Assembly: GCF_020541325.1 (NCBI RefSeq)
Contig: NZ_CP047399.1
Coordinates: 310,001 to 374,000 of the forward strand
DNA length: 64,000 nt
Reading direction: 5' to 3'
From: Candidatus Vallotia laricis
Lineage (GTDB): Bacteria > Pseudomonadota > Gammaproteobacteria > Burkholderiales > Burkholderiaceae
Numbering within the stretch: the first letter of the stretch is position 1; each line of letters opens with the position of its first letter. The position numbers and the translations under genes were made by a program. Positions 33,400 through 43,169 of the stretch are shown piece by piece. The notes beneath the pieces are model-generated. The model saw only the letters and a list, made by a program, of their open reading frames with translations, made no database searches and had not been told where the DNA came from.

Positions 33400-33620
33400 G
33401 TGGCGAAGGAGAAGAAAGCGATTCGGAACTAGATGGATGGATAACGCGTTCGATGCATTTTGCATGATCAATTAAAGTTATGCTTACACATCACCACGTG
33501 TTGATTTTGCTAGTGCAATATCTACTTATCGCACACCGTGGTTGTTTAAGCAAATGGAATAATTTGGAAATCTCATCAATGGTATCCTACAATAATTGCG
33601 AAATACTAGTTAGCTCATAG
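33400..33620 (+). pseudogene. ftsK: Decayed linker and gamma domain of ftsK
   Basis: One frame off from ftsK, the sequence reads [14 protein letters not shown], typical of the acidic linker before the gamma domain, then after further stops a stretch near 33498-33590 (VDFASAISTYRTPWLFKQME, then NLINGI) that loosely follows the gamma domain order (ASISSVQRQL, RLVEQMEAAG). Several in-frame stops exclude translation. The linker match is clear; the gamma match is weak. Confidence 0.6.
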
Positions 33621-33770
33621 CGACAATGACTAGACCACCTGTGACTAGACTACCTAATAGATAAGATAATAAAAGATGCCATGATTTTCGCTGACTATAT
33701 TCTTAGATCATACCAAGTAAGTCACCCAATTAAATCAATCTAAGAAACGCATTAATAATAGAATTTCTTC

Positions 33771-33797
33771 TTGTTGCTATAGTCAATATAGCAACAA
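33771..33797. repeat. Perfect 11-bp inverted repeat
   Basis: TTGTTGCTATA (33771-33781) and TATAGCAACAA (33787-33797) enclose a GTCAA loop, between the ftsK and lolA remnants. It could be an old terminator. Confidence 0.7.
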
Positions 33798-33849
33798 ATG
33801 CATTAATGAATCTTAGATTCTAAGCTTGTGTACGTGCTTGCATGTTATG

Positions 33850-34430
33850 CAATCAAAATCGTTTATAGCACAGGTGCGTTCAGCTGATAGAAAGTTTGTC
33901 CAATATTAGATCAAGACAACTAGCGGTAGTATGTTACAGGACTTAGGCAGGAGGAACGTACCTCGATATCTACGACGTCGAGCGGTATATTTTCAGTTTG
34001 TGCGACTAGAAAGTTTATATGAGAGCATATCAAAACCGTATGAGCAGTTGTTAAACTCTGACGGACATACACTGTTTATTTGGGATAAAAATCTAAATTA
34101 GGTGAAGGAGCTGTTTCTTAGTAGCGCGTCATGCGCCAGTCTAGTTGCGATTTTCTTTGGAAGCGGGGAAATATAAAAACATTTCACACTACGCGATGTG
34201 GGCGTTAAAGAAAGCCACGATTAGCTACAGCTAATCCAGAAATTAAAGAATTCCTGGTTCGGATATATCGACATTGGTTTGAGAGATGGTCACTTTCGGG
34301 TGATAAAACTGCATGACATATTCGGTGATATAACATTACTCTCGTTCTCCAGCATCCACCAAAACCCGACGTTACCCGCCGATAAATTTAAGTTTTCGGC
34401 GTGGGGTTAAGATGATCAACTCTGGATAGA
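33850..34430 (+). pseudogene. lolA: lolA remnant (periplasmic lipoprotein carrier)
   Basis: Downstream of ftsK, where lolA belongs, plus-strand frames give SKSFIAQVRSADRKFVQ, SGIF...RKFI followed by TGA where the family has Trp, then KPYEQLLNSDGHTLFIWDKN (about 34040-34100), FTLRDVGVKES, IGLRDGHFRVIKLHDIFGD, ITLLSFSSI and NPTLPADKFKFSAWG before the end near 34430. These are LolA blocks in the right order. At least four frameshifts or stops kill the gene. LolA ferries outer-membrane lipoproteins from LolCDE to LolB. Confidence 0.9.
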
Positions 34431-34782
34431 GTATAGCTCCGTACTATACAAAACGTTATGTACTAATAAGCTAATTGAATATGATCTAGAGACGTTGCAT
34501 AAGTGCAGCACTAATAGCCTCCAATCGTGAAACTTTTGGTTATGGCTATTTATACTACCATATGGGACATAACAAGGTTTTAAGCTTACAAGACAAGCTA
34601 TTACATACTTATCACCCCCCCAAAAAGGCTACTTAATAGTACACGTACCATAAGAAGATCAGGGTGTAAATTGCAAAATTTGGACAGGTCGAGAATAGGC
34701 GGCATTGTTCTTCTAGACTTAGACTACAAGTCTTCGCCAGTGATAAGATAAACACGGTCTTAATGATATTATAAAGCTCCTT
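34431..34782. other. Non-coding stretch before serS
   Basis: In relatives rarA lies between lolA and serS; I saw no convincing rarA piece, so it was probably deleted. A C7 tract lies at 34615-34621. The serS promoter must be here. Confidence 0.5.
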
Positions 34783-36075
34783 ATGCTCGACATCACCCTA
34801 CTGCGCAAGGATATGGACGCAGTTGCCAAACGGTTGGTCGATCGCGGATATATACTCAATATTTCTGCGTTTCAGGCTCTTGAATCTGAGCGCCGTCGGC
34901 TCCAAACGCTTACTGAGAATCTGCGATCACGCCGAAATACCTTGTCTAAACAAATTGGCGTAATGAAGGGACACGGACAAAATACTTCTACGATAATGGA
35001 GCAAGTTGCAGGCATTGGCTGCGATATAAAAGTATCGATGCTACAGCTACATAGGGTTCGAGAGAAATTATCTGATCTGGCGCTTGACATCCCAAATCTT
35101 CCGCATGAATCTGTACCAATTGGTGTAAATGAGACTGGAAATATCGAGGTAAGGCGCTGGGGCATGCCACGCAGGTTTGATTTTTCAGTAAAAGATCACG
35201 TAGACCTTGGTGTTCCGCTAGGAGTTGATTTTGAGGTGGGTGCCAAGCTGTCTGGTACTCGCTTCACATTACTACGTGGCCATGCCGCGTGCTTGCATCG
35301 CGCGCTTGCGGGGTTTATGCTCGATACGCACACTCGTAATCATAACTACACCGAGTGCTATATTCCCTACATCGTAAACCAAGAACTCTTATACGGCACC
35401 GGTCAATTGCCTAAGTTCGATAATGACATGTTCCGCGTCAAAAAAGAGGGGGGGGATAATAAAGTTACCCAATATCTGATCTCAACCTCAGAAATCGTGC
35501 TGACCAATACGGTACGAAACAGCATCATTGATATAAATCGATTGCCAATCCGGTTAACTGCACATTCACCCTGCTTCCGGTCTGAAGCTGGTGCATATGG
35601 ACGCGATACACGCGGCATGATCCGACAGCATCAATTTGATAAGATTGAGCTGGTACAGATCACATCACCGGCCAAATCATACGAAGCTCTGGAGGAAATA
35701 GTAAGACATGCCGAAACGATCTTACAGCAGCTAGAGTTGCCATACCGCGTGACCACTCTATGTACCGGCGACATAGGGTTCTCAGCAGCTAAGACATATG
35801 ATCTCGAGGTATGGCTACCGGGGCAGCATACCTATCGCGAGGTCTCATCGTGCTCAAACACTGAGGCATTTCAGGCTCGCCGTATACAAGCGCGATTTCG
35901 TAATCAACAAGGAAGGCTCGAGTTAGTGCATACATTAAATGGTTCTGGACTAGCAGTCGGGCGTACACTAGTAGCTATTTTAGAGAATGGTCAAAACGCT
36001 GACGGGTCGATCACAATTCCGACCGTGTTGCGCCCATACATGGGCGGCATCACTCTGCTAGAGCCAAAGAAGTAA
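34783..36075 (+). CDS. serS: Seryl-tRNA synthetase (SerS)
   Basis: SerS charges the tRNA-Ser species, two of which are in this window. The 430-residue class II enzyme has the N-terminal antiparallel coiled-coil arm (about residues 25-105) that grips the long variable arm, then motif 2 in [20 protein letters not shown] and motif 3 in [25 protein letters not shown] upstream gives no classical SD, but the start [18 protein letters not shown] matches the family. A G8 run (35448-35455) in the KEGGDNKV loop changes length by nothing in frame but is slippage-prone. A tRNA-Ser gene follows after 84 bases. Confidence 0.97.
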   Translation: MLDITLLRKDMDAVAKRLVDRGYILNISAFQALESERRRLQTLTENLRSRRNTLSKQIGVMKGHGQNTSTIMEQVAGIGCDIKVSMLQLHRVREKLSDLALDIPNLPHESVPIGVNETGNIEVRRWGMPRRFDFSVKDHVDLGVPLGVDFEVGAKLSGTRFTLLRGHAACLHRALAGFMLDTHTRNHNYTECYIPYIVNQELLYGTGQLPKFDNDMFRVKKEGGDNKVTQYLISTSEIVLTNTVRNSIIDINRLPIRLTAHSPCFRSEAGAYGRDTRGMIRQHQFDKIELVQITSPAKSYEALEEIVRHAETILQQLELPYRVTTLCTGDIGFSAAKTYDLEVWLPGQHTYREVSSCSNTEAFQARRIQARFRNQQGRLELVHTLNGSGLAVGRTLVAILENGQNADGSITIPTVLRPYMGGITLLEPKK

Positions 36076-36159
36076 AAATCTATAACCCCAAAATACGCTT
36101 GGAGTTGCTCAACAGATTGTTTATAGTATCTTACTATATTAAGAAGTACCTCAATTTTA

Positions 36160-36250
36160 GGAAAGGTGGCAGAGTGGCTGAATGCGCCGGATTCGAAATC
36201 CGGTATACGGTTTTCCCGTATCGAGGGTTCGAACCCCTCCCTTTCCGCCA
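36160..36250 (+). tRNA. tRNA-Ser(CGA)
   Basis: Acceptor GGAAAGG pairs with CCTTTCC, discriminator G and encoded CCA end at 36250. The anticodon stem CCGGA/TCCGG encloses TTCGAAA, giving CGA for UCG codons. The long variable arm (TACGG-TTTT-CCCGTA) is that of tRNA-Ser. Confidence 0.97.
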
Positions 36251-37242
36251 GGATAGTAAATCCTATCTAAGATAATTAATTTTTAGTATAGATATATGTA
36301 ACATTATGTTAACGTGTCAAGCGCGATATTTTTAGTGTAATCACTGTATCGAATATTATGAGCTATTTATTTCTTATTACTATTAAATTATAAGTTTCTG
36401 ACCATCATTTAAATTGCTTTTGAATTATTCTTATTTTCGTAACTTACATACCCTTTGTAGTCCTTATAATAAGTTCTCCAATCTAATTTGCTGGCTCTAT
36501 GTCTACATGAGTAGAGATGCTAAAAATCATTTCTTCTATGCTTCATTTCTAGATGTGTGAGAATTTTTACATGGTATTTAAGTGGGCTACCGATATATAT
36601 TGCATGTATTAGCCACTAGCTAGGGGGTGTCAAGATTGGTTGTCCTCTACAAGACCATGATTCTGTCAAGGCTATGCACAAGGTAAGCAAAATAGCTCAC
36701 GAAAGATCTGGCCCCCTAAACGTGTAGGGATACTCTGCGGGTTTTATTTAAGTTGTTTTATATAGCAAAATGGCGATTGCCAAGCGATTGTGTTTAGTTA
36801 TTTAGCCGAGTTTCTGGTAATGTCTATTTCCTATTTCCTGTTATCTATAGCTTCGTCGCAACATACATCTGTTCGGTGTGGATGACTAGCTTGCATGCTA
36901 GGCTTTAGGCTATCTATCCCGTCTGAGCGTATTTATTCATATTAACGTCTCTAAAGCTCTAATTCCTCCCGGTATTTAGAGTGAATGCGACATCTTGATT
37001 AGGCTTTAATAGTTTTCGATTACGGCAAACTTCCCGTTGATTCTGCGCAGCTGATCGTGGTGAAAATAGATTCTTATTTATTGAATTCTTCAAACTGATT
37101 CGGAATAGAATGCTATATAAAACTGCGTTTTTATAGAAAGTGTAGCTACAAACTATTACGCTATCATTTCTAGAAAATGTGGCTCATCTTTTTGGCGTAG
37201 TCGAACAACAGGTCTGTAAAATACAAAAAAATTTTATGGTCT
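36251..37242. other. 1-kb non-coding stretch before minC
   Basis: No gene or readable remnant was found. The min operon promoter should be near its right end. Confidence 0.55.
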
Positions 37243-38034
37243 TTGATATTGGCTAAAACCCCCCCCTTTTTTGAACTGCGCAGTGGTACGCTTAATACTC
37301 TTTTATTTGTCGTAAAGACGACCGATCTAGTTGAAATGCGCGCTGAACTAAGTCGACGCTTTGATATGACGCCAGAATTTTTTGCGAACGATATAGTAGC
37401 AATTGACGTGCGACGCCTGCCGTCAGCTAAGAGTATTCTAGTCGCAGAGGTAGCCGAGATGCTAAAGACATTTCGGATGCATCCAGCTGGCGTCGTTGCA
37501 AATGACGAACAAAGATCATTGGTACAGCTTGATACGCTACCGTTCGTCGAATTGCGTGAAAGTTTTGTTGTTCGTAGAGACAAGACTATAGAGGGGCGTC
37601 GGATAGAAGCAGCATCAACTATATCGAAAGTTATGCCGCACGATATGATGATTAAGTCACACGACGCTATCCAAGACGATAGCAAGCCAGGTAGTAACAG
37701 CACTACACTAGTGATAGAGAAACCGCTGCGTTCGGGGCAGCAGGTCTACTCTAAAGGTGATCTTATAGTATTAAATTTAGTTAGTTACGGAGCGGAGGTA
37801 ATGGCTGAAGGTAGCATCCATATCTATGCGCCACTACGTGGACGCGCACTAGCTGGCGTGCATGGAAACTATAACGCTCGAATCTTTTGCATGCGTCTAG
37901 AGCCAGAACTAATCTCGATTGCTGGTATCTATCGGACGACTGAGATACCACTTAGCCCCGAGGTGCTTAGTCAGCCGGTACAAATTCGTCTAGAAGATGA
38001 GAACTTGATTATCGAACCGCTGCGTCTAAGATAA
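37243..38034 (+). CDS. minC: Septum site-determining protein MinC
   Basis: MinC blocks FtsZ assembly near the poles when carried by MinD. The start is a TTG at 37243: the frame reads MILAKTPPFFELRSGTLN, close to Burkholderia MinC (MSLKKSPFFELRSG), while the nearby ATG at 37236 is out of frame and runs into TAA. A TTG at 37249 is a second choice. A C8 tract (37259-37266) encodes part of codons 6-8. The N-terminal FtsZ-inhibiting domain (to about residue 110) is followed by a shortened linker and the C-terminal beta-helix with IEKPLRSGQQVYSKGDLIVL, APLRGRALAGVHG and ISIAGIYRT. The 263-residue length is near normal. Confidence 0.92.
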   Translation: MILAKTPPFFELRSGTLNTLLFVVKTTDLVEMRAELSRRFDMTPEFFANDIVAIDVRRLPSAKSILVAEVAEMLKTFRMHPAGVVANDEQRSLVQLDTLPFVELRESFVVRRDKTIEGRRIEAASTISKVMPHDMMIKSHDAIQDDSKPGSNSTTLVIEKPLRSGQQVYSKGDLIVLNLVSYGAEVMAEGSIHIYAPLRGRALAGVHGNYNARIFCMRLEPELISIAGIYRTTEIPLSPEVLSQPVQIRLEDENLIIEPLRLR

Positions 38035-38107
38035 GGACGTATTTGTATTAGAAGACAATATTTATTTTGACATCGTCAGCGTATATTGCCGAATACAAGG
38101 TAACATT

Positions 38108-38923
38108 ATGACAAAAATTATTGTAGTGACTTCTGGCAAGGGCGGAGTCGGTAAAACGACAACAAGCGCGAGTTTTGGGTCTGGACTTGCGCTACGTATG
38201 CATAAAACTGTCATCATCGATTTCGATGTCGGTTTACGTAATCTTGATCTTATCATGGGTTGCGAACGTCGTGTTGTGTACGACTTGATTAACGTTATCC
38301 AGAGTGAAGCAAATCTGAATCAGGCCTTGATTAAAGATAAAAAGTGCGAGCAGTTATACATACTGCCAGCGTCTCAAACACGCGATAAAGATGCCTTGAC
38401 TCTAGAAAGCGTAGAAAAGATTATCAGTGACTTAATTGATATAGGATTTGAGTACATCGTCTGCGATTCTCCGGCCGGTATTGAGTCTGGTGCGTTGATG
38501 GCGATGTACTTTGCTGATGAAGCATTAATTGTTACAAATCCAGAGGTATCCTCGGTCCGAGACTCAGATCGCATCCTTGGCATTCTATCGTCTAAGACAC
38601 GACGCGCGATTGATGGTAGGGAGCCAATCAAAGAGCACCTGCTGATTACGCGCTATAACCCAAAGCGCGTTAGTGAAGGCGAGATGTTATCGCTAGATGA
38701 TATTCAGGAGATTCTGCGAATACCGCTAGTTGGCGTGATCCCAGAATCTGAATTAGTATTGCATGCATCAAACCAGGGCGTACCAGTGGTATATTTAGAT
38801 GGGACAGACGTCGCGGAGTCGTATAGGGACGTAATCGCTCGTTTCCTGGGAGAACAAAAACCACTGCGATATGTGAATTATCAAGAGCCTGGATTATTGC
38901 AACGCCTGTTTGGTGGTAAGTAA
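38108..38923 (+). CDS. minD: Septum site-determining ATPase MinD
   Basis: MinD is a membrane-targeted ATPase that recruits MinC and oscillates with MinE. The 271 residues include the deviant Walker [11 protein letters not shown] near residue 10, [32 protein letters not shown] and a C-terminal membrane-targeting helix [11 protein letters not shown]. It lies 73 bases after minC and 11 before minE, in the usual operon. Confidence 0.97.
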   Translation: MTKIIVVTSGKGGVGKTTTSASFGSGLALRMHKTVIIDFDVGLRNLDLIMGCERRVVYDLINVIQSEANLNQALIKDKKCEQLYILPASQTRDKDALTLESVEKIISDLIDIGFEYIVCDSPAGIESGALMAMYFADEALIVTNPEVSSVRDSDRILGILSSKTRRAIDGREPIKEHLLITRYNPKRVSEGEMLSLDDIQEILRIPLVGVIPESELVLHASNQGVPVVYLDGTDVAESYRDVIARFLGEQKPLRYVNYQEPGLLQRLFGGK

Positions 38924-38934
38924 GGGAGGAAAAA

Positions 38935-39189
38935 ATGTCTATTCTTTCTTTTCTACTTGGCGAAAAACGAAGGTCTGCATCAGTTGCAAAGGAACGCTTG
39001 CAATTGATCATTGCTCATGAACGTGCGGCTGGACGGGCGCCGGCTGACTATTTACCTGCACTGCAGAGCGAGCTTGTCGCGGTAATCTCGAAGTATGTGA
39101 GAATTAGGAGTAACGATATTAGGGTCCATCTAGATCGGCAGGATGACCTTGAGGTGCTTGAAGTTAAGATCGAGATTCCACAGCCTTAA
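38935..39189 (+). CDS. minE: Cell division topological specificity factor MinE
   Basis: MinE stimulates MinD ATPase and keeps the inhibitor away from mid-cell. The 84-residue protein has the N-terminal membrane and MinD-interacting segment [20 protein letters not shown] with LQLIIAHER, then the dimerisation domain. A strong GGGAGG at 38924-38929 precedes the ATG, just past the minD stop. Confidence 0.96.
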   Translation: MSILSFLLGEKRRSASVAKERLQLIIAHERAAGRAPADYLPALQSELVAVISKYVRIRSNDIRVHLDRQDDLEVLEVKIEIPQP

Positions 39190-40839
39190 TCCGCCCAACC
39201 TAAATAGTTTTCCGTATATAGCAATGTTGCTCGTCTAAATCGTATATTTTAATGATATAAAAACGTATAGTAACTAACACGGTAATTTAGAATAAAATTA
39301 CGAACATATAAATTATGATTAATAATCATAAAGTGCAAATCAGAATGAATATTACTTTGGACATATACCAATTTTAGTTAACTTCGTTAAACTAAGTATA
39401 TAAATTATTTTTATATCAATATCAAATATACTGGATTGGTATTATTTAATATATTCATAATAGTAAATGCTATGTAGCTTCATAGCTACATCTAACGGTG
39501 CGAAATTAGATATAATTACTAGTAACATTGTACTATGAGACTCAGCACTAGTTCTAAAACCTGTGCAACGCACCAACAACGCTGCTTGTACTCCTACTAT
39601 AAATCAAGGGTGTATTAGTAGCTAGTGCTGGAAATAGTTCAAATTCCACTGTAGCGTTGATTTTCTGAAAATACTATGGTTTTTGTTTAATGATTTATAG
39701 ATAGACTGATGTTAGTCTTATATTACCATTGATTGGTACCTGGACGTCTTTAATCTTACAGAGCAATACTATTAATAAGTAAGCTTAGAGAAAAAAATAA
39801 ATAGAAACTAATTAGCTAGTCTGTATCAGACTACTCTAGTCTAGACTAGAGATGCCTTGGAGCGATTCTCAATCTACCCCTCTTATTTAAAGAGGATTGC
39901 TAAAGCGTTACCTTAGAGTACTAAAATGTTAGCTACTGCGGAGGCAAAACTCCGTAGCAGCACTCATTGGTTTGAACCATTATTGGGCACCGTAGACTTG
40001 TATTTCGCTTAATGCGCAATACAAGTCTACCTTATTCTGCTTATTGAAAACTGAATGGTCATGATATCAATTATTGTGGTGGATATCCATGTTCTCGCCG
40101 AACTGGTTATATGTAACCATACTGGTATGAAGGCAAATCGCGATTGAGGGGATGCTTAAATTTGATTTTTTTCGGTAGAGCATAGCTCTGTTTAATACAA
40201 ATATTAAATAAGCTCAAATTCTCAAGTCTTATAAAGTTATAAATACAATATTTTTATAAATTATATTTTATATGTATACATTAAGTAAATAATCAAGTTT
40301 TTTATAAAAAACCTCTAATAAGTAATCGATAATAGCTCATTTTATGACTTCTATAAGAATATCATATTTTCTAATATATTTAGGAAGTTTTATTTTTAAT
40401 ATATAAATATATTCTCTTATTATAATTTTTGTTTGGCATAATACATCACTTCTTTAAAAGAAATTTTTAACACTCTTTTCCTATAAAAGACATGGGTAAT
40501 AAGTGTTTCTAAAAAATCTACACCAATGCTGATAGATATACTGTTATCGGTATATCTAAAAATGCAAATTATGTTGCACCACTCTCTAATATATATAGAG
40601 CTGATTTATCTTATTACTATATAGTCTATTCTAATTAGAAATTCGTGTGGACTATATAATATACCAGTCAATATCTTTGTACTACTCTAGGTAATACACC
40701 TCGTTTATCATCTCAATGAGATTATCATACTTTAAAAAGTCTAGTATCTATGCTAGAAGCTCTTAAGAGTGATTTAAATATCTAAGGTCAGTGATTAATG
40801 ATCGCTATTTTTTGACTATTTAATTTAGAATCGTGTTTA
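39190..40839. other. 1.65-kb non-coding stretch, very AT-rich in its right half
   Basis: No gene was found. 39932-40030 holds two adjacent hairpins. From about 40150 to 40840 the DNA is visibly richer in A and T than the rest of the window. No DnaA-box cluster or ori-like gene context was seen. Confidence 0.55.
39932..40030. repeat. Two adjacent long hairpins
   Basis: The first stem is GCTACTGCGGAG (39932-39943) with CTCCGTAGCAGC (39950-39961), broken by one A-C mismatch and one G-U. The second is a perfect 13-bp stem GTAGACTTGTATT (39992-40004) with AATACAAGTCTAC (40018-40030), whose loop can pair CGC with GCG. This could be a terminator pair or a decayed structured RNA; no family is recognised. 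Confidence 0.6.
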
Positions 40840-40924
40840 TGGAAGCGGTGAGATTCGAACTCACGGACAGTTGCCTATCGCTGGTTTTCAAGACCAGTGC
40901 CTTAAACCGCTCGGCCACGCTTCC
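40840..40924 (-). tRNA. tRNA-Ser(UGA)
   Basis: On the minus strand GGAAGCG pairs with CGCTTCC. The anticodon loop CTTGAAA within CTGGT/ACCAG gives UGA for UCA and related codons. The long variable arm is present. Position 73 is A rather than the usual G of serine tRNAs and CCA is not encoded (TAA follows), unlike the other tRNA genes here. Confidence 0.93.
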
Positions 40925-41035
40925 AAGAAGCGAAATATTATACGAGATGAGTATCTGTATTGGACAAATTATATTGTTACTGATTACTATAGTAATATAT
41001 ATATGTCGCCCCCTTACCATGAAAAACATGGTAGT

Positions 41036-42316
41036 TCACATATTACCCTTTAGAAATAATGATTGTAAATCATTTAAGAAACGCTGTCCAAGCGATGTAG
41101 GCGCAATATTCTCCTGATCGCGGCGTATTAAGCCGCGGTGTTCAGCTCCCGTAAGGATTGGATCGATTACTTTCATTGTAAGTCCGGTCCGCTCAATGAA
41201 ATGATGTTCTGAGAATCCATCAGTAAGTCGTAGCGTATTCAGCATAAATTCGAACGGTAAATCAAGCTTACTAATTTCGTGTTGCTCCTGAATGGGTGTT
41301 CTTGCAGAGGTTTGTTCTAGATATCTTATGGGATGTTTGTGTCGTATCTGTCGCACTATTCGTTCCGGGAACGACAACTTTGAATGTGCGCCTGCACCAA
41401 TGCCCAAATAGTCACCAAATTGCCAGTAATTTAAGTTATGTCGGCTTTTCTGATGCTCTTTAGCGTATGACGATACTTCGTAATGCTGATAGCCTGCTTT
41501 ACGCATGCGTGCATGAATCCAATCCTGCATATCGGCTGATGTATCGTGGTCTGGTAACGAAGGCGGATATTTATGGAAATAGGTGTTTGGCTCAAGCGTA
41601 AGTTGATACAAAGACAGGTGAGGTGGTGCAAGTGATAGCGCAGTCTCTATATCTGCATAGCATTGCTCGAGCGTCTGGTTCGGTAGCGCAAACATTAAGT
41701 CTAGATTAAAGTTATCGAAACTTAAACTCGCGATATCCACTGCCTGAAGGCACTGGGCCGCATTATGAATGCGACCCAGTGCCTTCAGGTGAGCGTCGTG
41801 AAAGCTCTGAATGCCAATCGAGAGACGATTAACTCCACTACTTCGAAAGCTTGCAAACTTAGCGGCTTCGAACGTGCCGGGATTTGCCTCCAGCGTGATT
41901 TCTGCATCTACATTTATTAACAGCAGAGCGCGTAAGTCTGATAACAGTCTATCAATTGCTTGTGCTGAAAGGAGGCTTGGCGTCCCGCCGCCGATAAATA
42001 CAGTATGAACCGGCCGCTCTGAGATTAATGGCAACGCTGCTTCTAGGTCAGCACGTAGTGCGTTTATATACTCGATTTCGGGAAAATGTATGCTCCCTGA
42101 GGTGCGTGATAATGCATGCGAATTGAAATCGCAGTACGGACATTTGCGTACACACCATGGAAAATGTATATATAGAGACAACGGCGGTAAAGTAGTAAGA
42201 CAAATACGTCCCGGGGTAATACCTAGGAACGGTGCTTTGATGAATTCTGCCGCATTGTTCTTGGAAAGCGATGATGGATATGAAGATATGAATTTTTTAA
42301 AAGGATAATTAATCAT
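41036..42316 (-). CDS. hemW: Heme chaperone HemW (radical SAM)
   Basis: HemW is a CPO-like radical-SAM protein now thought to insert heme into targets rather than oxidise coproporphyrinogen. The start chosen is the ATG at 42316 (MINYPFKKFI); a TTG five codons upstream overlaps the end of the rdgB remnant and is an alternative. The [4Fe-4S]/SAM motif is CVRKCPYC near residue 60 with the following DFNSH, then FIGGGTPSLLS and SIGIQSFHDAHLKALGR. The C-terminal HemW domain with NYWQFGDYLGIGAGAHS and a winged-helix tail is present. The N-terminal leader of about 45 residues is like Burkholderia HemW. It follows the dead rdgB as in the ancestral rph-rdgB-hemW operon. Confidence 0.94.
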   Translation of the reverse strand: MINYPFKKFISSYPSSLSKNNAAEFIKAPFLGITPGRICLTTLPPLSLYIHFPWCVRKCPYCDFNSHALSRTSGSIHFPEIEYINALRADLEAALPLISERPVHTVFIGGGTPSLLSAQAIDRLLSDLRALLLINVDAEITLEANPGTFEAAKFASFRSSGVNRLSIGIQSFHDAHLKALGRIHNAAQCLQAVDIASLSFDNFNLDLMFALPNQTLEQCYADIETALSLAPPHLSLYQLTLEPNTYFHKYPPSLPDHDTSADMQDWIHARMRKAGYQHYEVSSYAKEHQKSRHNLNYWQFGDYLGIGAGAHSKLSFPERIVRQIRHKHPIRYLEQTSARTPIQEQHEISKLDLPFEFMLNTLRLTDGFSEHHFIERTGLTMKVIDPILTGAEHRGLIRRDQENIAPTSLGQRFLNDLQSLFLKGNM

Positions 42317-42327
42317 GTATTCTTTAG

Positions 42328-42930
42328 TCAACGGGTCAACTCCATCTCTGCTAGCGCACGATGGCTGAAAGTGTTCTTCTATTTAAAATGTAACGTAGCT
42401 GGGCTCCCGCTGCTCTGTAGAGCAGGGATATAGAATAACGGATTAAGCTAAAACTATTTGAGAATAGGCCGCAGTGAGAATCTGATACGCCATTGACCTA
42501 GAGAGATTAAGAGCTCAAGACTATCGACATGTCTCGGTAATACTAGTACGCAATAATAGTAGATTTACTAGTTAGAATGCACATAAAAATTTTCAAGCAA
42601 GCAAGTATTGCTGGCTGCATCAGATTTCTAGCCACTGATTAATTGCGCATAGCTAGCCAAGTAAAAGCCTGGCATACTTCCGCGCATGCGCGAACAGCTT
42701 AGAATTATTAGCGAAGCAGGTAAACCGGTAACGTATGCTTCATGCTATGCTTTTCTATCACATTTTCGATAAATATCGAAGGCAACTCAGCTGCTTCATT
42801 TATAAGCAATATATCTTTGCATTTATGCCGGTGTTGAACTATGTTTTCTTCGTACTCAGATAAGCATCGGTGTCCTGTTTCAGCTGCTGCCCGATACTGA
42901 CTCGATGTAGTCAAGATTATTATTCTATGA
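42328..42930 (-). pseudogene. rdgB: rdgB remnant (dITP/XTP pyrophosphatase)
   Basis: Upstream of hemW on the same strand, frames join to RIIILTTSSQ (family RVVLASNNAG), AAELPSIFIENVIEKHSMKH (family PFGTFVENALTKARHAS), CSRMRGSMPGFYLASYAQL (family CVRALRGAPGVYSARYAQ), DAASNTCL, and NPLFYIPALQSSGSPATL then SHRALAEMELT near the end. The full ancestral length is covered in order, with many stops and frameshifts. The product would have cleaned non-canonical purine nucleotides from the pool. Confidence 0.9.
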
Positions 42931-43169
42931 AACTTATTATGTTTTAGTAGCTTGATTACTCAACTTCGGATTTGAAACTTGTGTATTGAAGTAGTTAGAA
43001 ACTATATGCGATTCTCGAGTAAGTGCAGCCAATCTGGAACTATGTCTTAGCGCTAAATTAAGATTTTTGTGCGCATAGATTTCTCTCGAAATTATTCATT
43101 AGAACCAATATAGATAAGCATTCAATGTGATAATTATTGTTTTAATAAAAATTATTGTGGGACTCAAAG

